Assembly (NCBI GenBank): GCA_002118135.1
Contig: BDIU01000214.1
Location: 62,001-126,000, forward strand
Length of the DNA: 64,000 nt
Reading direction: 5' to 3'
Source: Trebouxia sp. TZW2008
Lineage: Eukaryota; Chlorophyta; Trebouxiophyceae; Trebouxiales; Trebouxiaceae
Shown here piece after piece: positions 1 through 9,900 of the stretch. How positions within the stretch are numbered: the first letter of the stretch is position 1; each line of letters begins with the position of its first letter. The notes beneath the pieces are model-generated. The model did not search any database, was not told the DNA's origin, and saw nothing but the letters and a program-made list of their open reading frames with translations. The position numbers were made by a program, and so were the translations under genes.

Positions 1-1
1 G

Positions 2-2473
2 CCAGAGCCTAAAGAGGAGAAGCCACAGCCGCCTCCGAAGGAGGAGAAGCCTCAACCACCGCCCAAGCAGGAGTCAAAGCCTCCACCCAAGCAGGAACAG
101 AAGGGGCCTCCCAGCAAGGTGACACAGCCCTTTCGGGTGCCTCTTTTCAAGCCATACTGCAGTGTCTGCTCAGCAATGCTGCAGGAATAGTGAATGATTG
201 CTTGTGGTGTTCTCAAACTTCTGCCAAAGCAGGAACAGAGAGGACCTTGCGGCAAGGTGCTACAGATCTTTTTGTGCCTCATAGCATCAACTCTGCATTG
301 TACATTGAGCAATGTACATTGAGCAACGTTGCAGCTGATTGCTTGGCGCACAAACCAATGCTCTTCAAGCAGGAGGTGAAGCCTCCACCCAAGTAGGAAC
401 AGAACGCCTGACACTGCATGATAGGTCATTGTCAGTTGCTGCACAGCAAAACTATGCATCATTTGTGCACAGCCGCCTCTGCTCTGCTGATCTACAAAAG
501 ACCTGGCACTCCACAGAACAGGCCATCGACATATGCTGTACAGCTGAAGTGCGTGTTGTTTGCTGCACAGCTAAACTGTGTGTTGTGTGTGTACAGCCCC
601 CAGGGCAGCAGGCAGCTCCCCCAGCACCCCCCTCAGATAAGCCCAGCGGCAAGAGACCAGAGCGGCGGGTGAAAATGACCAGGCTGCGAGCTCGTGTGGC
701 AGAGCGGCTGAAGGGCGCTCAGAACACCTACGCCATGCTGACCACCTTCAATGAGATTGACATGACAAACATCATGCTACTCAGAAAAGACTTCAAGGTG
801 TGTTACAGTAATCATAATCATTACATGTTCCAGCACATGTGCTAGGTATGTGTGGCCAAAGTCCTGTCTCGCCAGGCAGGCTTGTTCTGAGCGTCTTTGT
901 AGGGACAAGGTGTGTGGCTCACACCAGTATGCGCAGGAGACGTTTTCATGTATGTTGCAACATCCTGCTGTGTCAGATTTTGAAGCTGCCATGTCATATG
1001 GACAGTAAGTTGCTCCAGCACGCACCTAGCTGAGCCTTCTGAGCCTGTCTAGCATGCGTTTTAAATTGAAACAACTCAAACTGCAACATATGCCTCAGCC
1101 TTCTGCTGATGAGAATGCAGACTTTGCTGCAGCCCATTCGCTTCACAGTCTGCATGGACTCTCTTTGTGACAAGTGGTCCTGCTTGCAACACGTTTGAAT
1201 AAAAAGCTTGGATGTTTTGAGCACAAAGGGGACACAAAACACGTAACTTTTGGCTCAGTGCCCTTCATCCTATGATTCAAGATGGCTTCTTGGACCTGCA
1301 GCCACTTTGCAGTCTACAATTTGGAGATGCTACCATTTCACTCGGCATCTGTTGTACTTGATCGCTCTGCTTTGGCAAAAGTGCTTTGTAGTCCATCAAA
1401 GTTGTCTCAGCTCTTTGGTCTGTCTAGGAGGGTTTTGGAAGGCTCTCGAAGCAGCACAAATCATAGACGCAAGAGACAAACAGCTGACCCCTCTTTGGTC
1501 ACTCGATCTGCTGGGTGCTGCTCTTAAAGCAGCAATCCCGGGCTGCCTTGTTGGACAGAGGCTCACATTATGATGCCTGACGGCATAGACTCTTCTTTGC
1601 TTATCCCAGCTGTTTGGTGGTGACTTCAGGATGGGTTCTTGGAGAAGCATGGGGTGAAGCTAGGCTTCATGTCCGCCTTTGTCAAGGCCGCCTCTGACGC
1701 CCTGCATCTGGTGCCAGCAGTGAATGCTGTCATTGATGGAGATGAGCTGGTGTACCGTGACTACACTGACATCAGCATTGCAGTAGCGACGCCCAAGGGC
1801 CTGGTTGTACCAGTGCTACGCAATGTGGACGCTCTCAACTTTGCTGGCATTGAAAAGGTACATGCTTATGGCCCATTTGACTCCTGTCTGGCAATCTTGC
1901 GTATTGACTCTATGCCTCTTGCCAACATGACGGGGTTCTGCTTATGGGCTACATACCTATGGCCCATTTGACTCCTGTCTTGCAATCTTGTGTATTGACC
2001 CTATCTTCTTGCCAGCATGACAATTTTCTGCTTATGGGCGCATGAACGCTGTGCGCATAAGGTTGAAAGATTGCTGTTGCTGGCAAGCAGCATCTGGCAC
2101 ATTGCACGGCAGGTGCATGCTGACTTGTCTGTTGCTGCTGCTACAGGCCATTGGAGCCTTGGGAAAGAAGGCAAGAGATGGCACAATCTCCATTGATGAC
2201 ATGGCAGGTGGTACATTCACCATTTCAAATGGGGGTGTATACGGCAGCTTACTGAGCACACCCATCATCAATCCACCTCAGTCAGCCATTCTGGGCATGC
2301 ACAGCATCAACCAGCGTGCAATGGTAGTAAATGGCGAGATCAAGGCTCGTCCCATAATGAATGTTGCGCTCACCTATGACCACAGGTTGATTGACGGGCG
2401 TGAGGCTGTCACATTCTTGAAACGCGTGAAGGACATTGTGGAAGACCCTCGCAGGCTACTTTTGGATGTCTGA
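2..2473 (+). CDS. DLST: Dihydrolipoyllysine succinyltransferase (2-oxoglutarate dehydrogenase E2), 3' part
   Basis: Mitochondrial E2 of the 2-oxoglutarate dehydrogenase complex: it moves the succinyl group from lipoamide to CoA in the TCA cycle. The 5' end, with the transit peptide and lipoyl domain, lies before the window. Four exons chain in phase 0: 2-118, 597-797, 1630-1857 and 2147-2473. Exon 1 is a Pro/Lys/Glu-rich linker. Exon 2 enters the catalytic domain directly ([12 protein letters not shown]). Exon 3 has [15 protein letters not shown] and exon 4 carries the active-site block [11 protein letters not shown] (HxxxDG) near the C-terminus. Running from the linker into the catalytic domain with no peripheral-subunit-binding domain is typical of the oxoglutarate E2 and argues against the pyruvate E2. 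Introns contain an old copy of the exon 1 end, a LINE tail, a SINE-like repeat and a 91-bp tandem repeat. The exon 2 start was chosen at TACAG on frame; it is the least certain boundary. Confidence 0.93.
224..412 (+). repeat. Decayed copies of the DLST exon 1 end plus donor
   Basis: Bases 224-265 repeat the end of exon 1 (about 77-124), including the AAG|GTG donor and the ACAG that follows it. A second, stop-containing copy of the KPPPK coding repeat lies at 366-405. Both sit inside the intron that follows exon 1. Confidence 0.7.
826..895 (-). mobile_element. 5'-truncated LINE 3' end (copy 1)
   Basis: On the minus strand this reads [11 protein letters not shown] followed by a short Thr/His tail and a TAG stop (842-844). 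It matches the last residues of the larger LINE fragment at 36893-37316 and continues into the same 3' flank. It lies in a DLST intron. Confidence 0.65.
1001..1070 (+). repeat. SINE-like short interspersed repeat, copy 1
   Basis: About 70 bp sharing the core TTGCTCCAG, ACCTAGCTG, GAGCCT and TCTAGCATGC with copies at 11121, 11694, 27156(-), 27951, 32980(-) and 44066(-). It lies in a DLST intron. Confidence 0.6.
1860..2041 (+). repeat. 91-bp tandem duplication in the last DLST intron
   Basis: Two near-identical 91-bp units start at 1860 and 1951, immediately after the exon 3 donor. They share ATGGCCCATTTGACTCCTGT and CTGCTTATGGGC. The high identity points to a recent event. Confidence 0.85.
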
Positions 2474-3064
2474 TTGCTGCATACAGCATGGTTCGTGAGC
2501 GTAGCTAAGCAGTCTGACATGCTGGCATTGCTTGCAGCAATGACGATTATGGCTGCTTATAGCTTGCATAATGGTGCATGGGAGCAGGCTTTGCTTGTCA
2601 ATATTTGTGATGGTCAGCAGAGTTGCCTAGGATCTTGAGGCTGATGCCACTGACAGTACTTCATGCCAACAGTTCAAATGACAGACTGACGGCACTGACT
2701 GCATTTGAGCCTGACAAGCAGCATTGCGTGACAGCATTGAGCTAAGCCCAGTATAGTCCTCGTCTGCTCAATGCAGCAGTAAGGCAATGTGCAATAATTG
2801 CCTCCGATGACCGGTCATGAAGACATTTGGCACATTGCAATTGTGTTGAGAACAGTACGCCAACAAAGATCACTCGCAGTGCTACCAAGATACCACATGC
2901 ATTTTCAGTTTTGTTTAAGGTCAGTGTCAAGCAGAAATTGCCAAGCTAGCCTTGACACCTTGAGATCACCTACACAGCATAGAACATGCATATGAGAAGA
3001 GTCAGCAGGCAGTCAGCTCAACTCTGGGAATAACAACACTCTCAGCAAGAACACAAATGATGTA
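2474..3064. other. Convergent 3' intergenic region, DLST/PEX12
   Basis: No convincing coding sequence on either strand. It holds the 3' UTRs of the two convergent genes. It shows short CTGACGGCACTGACTGCA-type repetition near 2640-2740 but no recognised element. Confidence 0.6.
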
Positions 3065-4898
3065 TCAAGCGCTTTGATATAATCGTCGTAGCTGATCAAC
3101 AGTTGCAGGCAGCTTGGTGACTGGACAGCATCCATTCTCATCGATGCTGCCAAAGATGCAAGGATAGCAAAACACATAGCCAGACACAGATGCCATTGCA
3201 GGGTTGGTCCTTTTTCTTCTGCAGATGGGACATATTGTTGCATCCTCTGGAAGGCTGAGGCCATCAGGGGCTGGCTTGGGTTGAGGGGGAGGGGGTGGAG
3301 GGGGCAATGCTTGCTGGGCTCCTAGCTTCTCCTCTGCTGATGTATACCACCATTCTAGAAGCTGCAAGCAAGGACAGCACATCAGCACACACTGCGTGCC
3401 TTCATGCGCTCATCAACAGCCTTGCTGGGAGAGTTGCTCATTGCCAGGATCAACAGCAGATGGCAAGCATACGAGATAGACGCATAAGAGCATACCAGGG
3501 TGCATGAAAATTGTGCAGTGCTGAGCAGAATCGTGTAGGGAGGTATGATAGCTGTGGGCAAGTGAGCATACCTTGAATGCAAACACAGACAGAATCAGGG
3601 CGTTTCTGGTGTGGTCTGCCAAGGCATAGGCACTTCTGAGCCAGCCTTGAGACAAAAGACGCCACAATATTGAAGGAGATTGCCGAGCTGAGTCGAGCTG
3701 CTGCTGCCGTCGCTGCTGCTTGTGCCGCTGAACCTCAACCTGGAGGTAGCAAAGAACTGACAGATGGCATGCTGATCCTGAGCATGCAATATGAGGCAGC
3801 ACAGATTATGCCTGGCATGAATGGTGGCAAAAATGACAGATGACAACAGCAGAAATGCAGGGCTTGTGCATGAAAGAGAGCAATTACTCCATCCTGATGG
3901 TCAAGCAACTTTCATGAGAACACGAGGCTTCTGGTAGGCATGCAAATGGAGTGACACATCAATGGGAAATCTTACCATTTCTTGCCCTGACACCCTGACG
4001 ACAGTCTGGCCCAGTAAATGCAGAACTGGGGTATAGAACGGGCTCGAGTCCAGCAAGTACAGCAGTTGATAGCCAAAGCGAAGCCCTTCTGATGTAGCGT
4101 GTATCCATGGAAACAAGCGTATAAATAATTGGAGCATTTGGGCCTGTAGCTTGCGCCACAGTGGGAGCTGCTGAGCTGACTGCAGGCAGAAAAGTTGACT
4201 TCAGTACGACAGCAGAAATGTTGCTGTAAAGGCTGTGATGGCTTCCTGGTGTTGAGCAGCGTTGTGTTTTTGTCACCTGATCAGCAGTCGCTTGTGCGTC
4301 TTGATGCTGTTGTCTGAATCGGGTCCCAAGAGATATGCGTGACTGCTGCCTATGTCTGTTGTAGATTGTGTTCAGCTTGGAGTTGACATAAGGCAGAACA
4401 ACCTGAAGGACAACAGGTTGAGCTGAGCAACTGGATGGTAAGCAGTGACTGGAATGTAGTGCTGCAGCATGCATACCAGATAGAGCAGGGTCCAGCGCTG
4501 TGAACGCTTATCCAAGGGAGCCTTGGGACTCCCTTTGCCTTGTGATGAGCTGCGCCTCAGTCCATATAGGCTTTCAGCAAAAGAAGAGCTGCCATTGAGC
4601 AGGCTTTGTCTGTCTAAAGCGGCGCTGATGACAGCAAACAACTCGTCCTCGAAGTCAAGCAGGCGATGAAAGATGGGTCTTCGTTGGGCAAAGACCTACA
4701 GCCAAGACCTCCTGAACCACAGTGATCACAAGGATGCCAAATTTGGGAACTGCAGCTGCTCGATGGGACAACTGGAGACCGTACCGACAACGAGTACACA
4801 GTTGCTGCTTTCAAGCTGGGCATCAACCGCTCTGCAGCGACCAACTCGAAAAACGTAGGCCTTGTAGAGCCATCCCCTCCTAGCGATACGAACGACAT
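3065..4898 (-). CDS. PEX12: Peroxin-12, peroxisomal RING protein
   Basis: Integral peroxisomal membrane protein of the PEX2/PEX10/PEX12 RING complex that ubiquitinates and recycles the PEX5 import receptor. Six exons chain in frame to about 375 residues: 4898-4785, 4695-4477, 4402-4277, 4179-3976, 3739-3572 and 3361-3065. Landmarks match plant PEX12 in order: RPTFFELVAAERL, FEDELFAVISAAL, SFAESLYGLRR, VVLPYVNSKLNTIYNR, FPWIHATSEGLRFGYQLLYL, EWWYTSAEEKL, a Pro run, then the C-terminal degenerate RING CPICRRKRTNP...FCYPC...CCPVT. Like other PEX12 proteins it has too few ligands for two full zinc sites. The ATG at 4898 fits the usual short N-terminus. Exon 4 could start at 4179 or 4167. It shares a 351-bp head-to-head upstream region with PSAF. 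Confidence 0.95.
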
Positions 4899-5249
4899 GC
4901 TGCAGTATTCCCAAGACTTGTTCCTACTGCAGAGCTGACGCACCTTATTTGCGATACTGGTCCAGGCAGGCACTAGATCGTCGCGGAAACATGCTCTGCA
5001 ATTTCCTGTATGAGCTCAGCATGATGCACGCACAAACCCACAGACAACGTTCACGGCCCGGTGAATCACGGTGAATCACGGGGCTCGGTTCACCAACCGC
5101 GAACGGAGTGCGTAGATTTTCCGTCTACTGCGTAAAGTACTATGTCGGCGTACATGCGATGAGACCCAGATTGTGATAAGGCGCTTTGCTTGCACTTCGA
5201 CGACAGACAGGCCGGCCGTTCAACTGCAGTTTAACTTGCTGAAGTAATC
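4899..5249. promoter_or_regulatory. Probable bidirectional promoter, PEX12/PSAF
   Basis: This 351-bp region separates two divergent start codons. It contains a direct repeat of GTGAATCACGG at about 5060-5082. No TATA box is evident. The regulatory role is inferred from position. Confidence 0.55.
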
Positions 5250-6417
5250 ATGGCCGCCGCTATGATGTCCACTGCTGGCATGGTACAGGTAAGCTCAGAG
5301 CGAAATCGTTTCCCTGCCGATCAAAACAAGTTACCGCGATATCACGGTTGCTGCCCGGAGTGCAGGCACCAGTAAAGAACTTGTCTTCCAGAAGTAGCTT
5401 CAGGAGTTCAGTCAGATGCACATTGCCCAAGCGATCAGCCCAGATCAGCCGGTCTGTTACCTGCTCAGCACAGGCAAACGAGTCCAGCAGACCCATCCAG
5501 GGTGTCCTTGCAGCAACAGCCCTAGCAGCTGCCATCAGCTTCGGCTCTGTCGACGCTGCAAAAGCTGATATTTCTGGCCTCACCCCTTGCGCCGAGAGCA
5601 AGGCATTCGCAAAGAGGCAGAAGACAGAGGTCAAGACCTTGCAAAAGCGGTTGAAAAACGTACGTGTCCCGAACTGCGCAGCTTAGTGCAACGCGCGTGC
5701 AACGTTTTGTCACGATCGCAGCTAACATTGGTGATGCATCTCTGCAGTACGAGCCAGACAGTGCCCCAGCTCTCGCTTTGAACGCCACCATCGACAGAAC
5801 AGAGAGGCGATTTGCCACATACGCCAAACAGGGTCTGCTTTGTGGTCCAGATGGACTGCCTCACTTGATCTCAGACCCTGGCCTAGCTATCAGATATGGC
5901 CATGCTGGCGAGACACTGGTATGTGTGCAGAGCATTGCAGCCATCAGCTGTCACTGTTGTTCAAGGCCTTGATCTTTGCGTGTCCTCCTTGCTGCATCAA
6001 AGTGCTGTCTGTGCCCATGTAGCAGGAGCTCCTTCAGTATTTTCCTTGCTCATGCTTCTAGTATTGTAGAGCATACTTGCCTGTATGACTCAAGCTGGTC
6101 AGCCAAGAAGTTGGCAGACCATTTGTATGAGTTGCCTCTGTCTGACCTGAAACAATCTGCTCAACCTGACTGACTGACTGCAGATCCCCACAATTGGCTT
6201 CCTGTACATTGCTGGTTACATTGGATACGTGGGCCGTGACTACATCAAGTCAGTAAAGAGCGACAAGAAGCCTGTAGAGAAGGAGTACATCATTGATGTA
6301 CCATTTGCAATCAAGCTTGCCTTCCAGGGTATTGGCTGGCCTTTCAGAGCAATCCAGGAGCTTCGTGCAGGCACTTTGACAGAGGATGACAGCAAGATTA
6401 CAGTATCACCTAGGTGA
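5250..6417 (+). CDS. PSAF: Photosystem I reaction centre subunit III (PsaF), plastid-targeted
   Basis: Thylakoid subunit of photosystem I that forms the lumenal docking site for plastocyanin or cytochrome c6. Four exons: 5250-5288, 5366-5659, 5748-5918 and 6184-6417, giving about 245 residues. The N-terminus is a bipartite transit peptide: a Ser/Arg-rich stromal part followed by a hydrophobic lumen-targeting segment that ends in DAAKA before DISGLTPC. The mature protein has the lysine-rich docking helix [18 protein letters not shown], then [28 protein letters not shown], a membrane segment [16 protein letters not shown], and [18 protein letters not shown]. All introns are short. The ATG lies in a good context (AATCATGGCC). 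The candidate green-algal poly(A) signal TGTAA is at 6527-6531. As a nuclear gene it fixes the organism as photosynthetic. It shows none of the exon-edge duplications seen in the long genes. Confidence 0.97.
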
Positions 6418-6923
6418 TGCATTCATGTGATATTGCCCATACCAATATTTGAAGGCGCTTGCCTCAGCGCTGCAATTTTGTTTGTGGAACCTCACCTTTT
6501 TCAGCTGAAATCAGGTGCAGGCCTTTTGTAATATCTTATCAGTTACTTTCAGAGAAGACTGGCAGGCTTTTAGGACATCTAGTTTGAGCTGTACTGAGGG
6601 CTGCATGCATAACTATGCTTGCCCATGCAATCAGTTGTATAAGTGTATCATATACAAACAATGTAAGCTTGTGCAACTTGCATAACTCTCTGCAAGCGTA
6701 TCAACACAGCATGCATGATGCGCATGCTGCCGTCAGAGTGGTGCCTCATCGTCTTTTGGCAGTAAGGATCGATTGAAATGAAATCAGTCGTCCACATGGA
6801 CAAGAACTCAAATTAGAAATCGACTGAGAGCAGCAGAACACAAGAGCTTCCTGAACATTTGCGGCCTGTACAAACAGCGATGCTGACTGTGTAAACGGGC
6901 GTAAGCGGTTCAGCAGCAGGCAG
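6418..6923. other. Convergent 3' intergenic region, PSAF/CTF18
   Basis: Holds the 3' UTRs of the two convergent genes. TGTAA motifs at 6527 and 6662 on the plus strand are candidate poly(A) signals. No coding sequence seen. Confidence 0.6.
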
Positions 6924-9900
6924 TCAATTGGCACACTGAAGGAGATCACGCATCAGTATGGGTCGCTTGACAGCATTTGTGTATCCTTCATGGAACTTGT
7001 ATCGAGTAGGAAGGCGCAGAGTTGCCCCACCTGCCAAGCACAAGCAGAAAAGAGTGATGCCTCAGCATAATTTGCATGCAGCAACCTGCAAAAAGCAGAC
7101 CTGCAGGAAGGACATGTAGACAGTGCCTACAGCAGCTGTTGCAATGCACGATAGGGTACATGAGCAAGACATCGTGGTCTCGCGCTTGACACGGCAGACA
7201 CTGACCTGCAGCTGTGTGTGCCAGCTGCCGTTGCTGATGCGCACTGAGTGGCTTTCTGTCAAGCTCTTGCTTGAGTTTTGTCTGGTCCAGCCAGGTACCC
7301 TTTTTAGCCTTTGTCACTTTGCTGGTGCCTGCAACATCAGGTGCAACAGTATGAACACTGTCTGAGGGACTGTGCAGCACTTGCATGCCTTGTTGACAGT
7401 TGTGACTTTGCTGATGCCTGCCACATCAGGTGCAGCAACATAAAACGTTCTCTGCCACTGTGCAACATGTGCATATGCTGAGGCAGGATCCGACTCATGC
7501 GCTCCAGCAGATGCTTGCAATTCTGAGAAGCATGCCTTGAATGGACATGACAGCCTGTCACAGATTGTGCAAGCACAAGTGCAGAGCAGCTCTTGTAGTG
7601 TCAGCCACAACACACTTCTGTGCTGATGATGCAATTTGTGGGAGACAGGTGAGATGCATATGGGCTGCCAGTGCCATGCCGCATGCATGCAAAAAGGTGC
7701 TTTTGCACACCAGCTTCCTTCATCCTCTGTGCTACAGAGAACTGCAGTTTGGTGGCTGTCTGGCTTGGAGCTTCAGCCTGCCCATTAACCCCTGCCTGGC
7801 TGCTACTGCCCTTCACAACAGCCCCTGCTGCTGTTCCTTGAGCAGATCTTGGCCTCGCCTGCAAGATGGCTGGTGTTTCTCAGTGTGACATAGTGTGACA
7901 TGATGGCAGTGCAATGAATGACTGAATGGAGGGCACATGAGATCACATGCTGACATACTTTGCTGCTGCCTAGCATTGCAGCTTTCCATCTGACACTTTG
8001 CAGCAGATTTGTACAAAGTTTGCACAGGACCAGTGCAGCTGAAGACGCCTGGCTGGCAACACCTTGCGCTTGGGACATGTTTTGCTACAGGGTTGATCTC
8101 GTTTACCTTGTCTCGCTGACGTATGTTTTCTAGCTGCACTTCATGGGCGACAATCTGACATAGCGCCAATGGCATGACCTTCTGTACTTGGGCAAGTCCC
8201 TGCAAGAAGAAGTCCACGCCTGTGTACTCAAGTCAGTTACAGCTGACAAAAAACTCCAAGATGCTTCCTTAGCTTTGGCCCAGTTTAGACATGTCACCAC
8301 TCAGTCCAGCACTCTGTTGCAGGGTTTGACAGGACACGACTGCATAGAAGGCTTGGAGCTGCAAGCTTACTAGCAGCATGGTATCAGGCTACTTACTGGG
8401 AAGCTGCACAGGCTGTGCACAGCTGGCGCCAGAGCTGGAAGGTTTGATCCAGTACTGCTCGGTCCTTCCTGCACTGCTGGTTGCATGCGCTGACCCAGAT
8501 CAAAGGTGAGAGCGTAGGCAACCAGAACAGCAACCACTGTCGCTAGGATGGCTTTCTCTTGTGGGTTGAAGAGGTGCTGAGCTACAGGCCTCAAGGGCTG
8601 GTTCACAATCTGTATCAAGCTAGGAAGCAGCTCCTGCATAACAAAGCCACTCGTGACCTGACAGCTTGTTGGCTCTGATGTGCGCATCTTGCTTGCTTAT
8701 AAACAGGACATGTGTGAACAGGCTGCTTGGATCTTGTGTTTTGCAGTTGTTAGTGAAGGGAGACGTACAGACATGAGCCTGATTGCTTGCAAAGAATGAG
8801 ATGCAAGACAGTGCCACCATGCGGCCCAAAAAGGAGCAGCAGTCTGGCTGCACTTGAGCATGCTTGGCATGATGGATGGTGCATGACTTGCAACATAGTA
8901 GTCAGCAGGCACAATGATACTTTGTGCAGCAGGCAGGATGTCTAGGCACCTGCACAGCTATGCGAGGGTTGAGGGTGCAGAACACAGCTGGGGTGAGGGC
9001 TTCAAGCCAGCCCTGAATCAGGCTGACCTGCCCTGTCTGCCGCCTGACCTGCTGAGGATGCACCTTGGGCCACTGCAATGTGACTCTGCAGCACAGTCAG
9101 CACTGTTTATTGCTTGCTTCTGTGACATTCTGTGTGATTCCAACGAGAGTTTTGAAGGCTTGTTGCATCTGTCAGGATGCACCTTGGGCCACTGCAGGGT
9201 CAGTGTGCAGCACGGTCAGCACTGTTCGTTGCTTGCTTCTGTGACAATTCAAAGAGAACTTTCAGAGCTTGCTGCATCTGTCAGGATGCACCTTGGGCCA
9301 CTGCAATGTCACTCTGCAGCACAGTCAGCACTGTGTGTTGCTTGCTTCAGTGTCATTCTGTGATTCCCAATGAGATGTTTGAGGGCTTGCCACACGTGTC
9401 AGGATGCACCTTAGGCCAGTGAAGCGTCGCTCCGCAAAACAATTATCACTGGTCTGCGTTGCATCATGTGCATTTCAAAGAGGACTTTCAAAGACTGCTG
9501 CATCTGCCAGACTTGCTTGTGTTGCATACTGTGCGATCCAAAGAGACATTTCAGAATTTGCTGCATCTGTCAGACACCCAGCGCATTACACATGGCGCAG
9601 TCAGAAGACGTCACAGTGTGATTGAGCTGGGCAGGGCAAACATATTGGCGCAAACGAGATCGGCAACCTTGTTGCCCTTTCTGCTATGTGCATCCACAGG
9701 CACTGCAGTCAGGTGTTTTCTCATACAATACACGTATATGCAGATCACGTGAATGACATCAAGCAAACAGTATCTGAAGCATCACCAGCATGCATGGGCG
9801 CACCTTTCCGGGCCAGCAGCAATGCTGCGCACAGCTAGAGCGCACATAGGCACATACTTCTGCATTGAGAAGTCCATGCAGCGGTGAGAGGCAGCCATAA

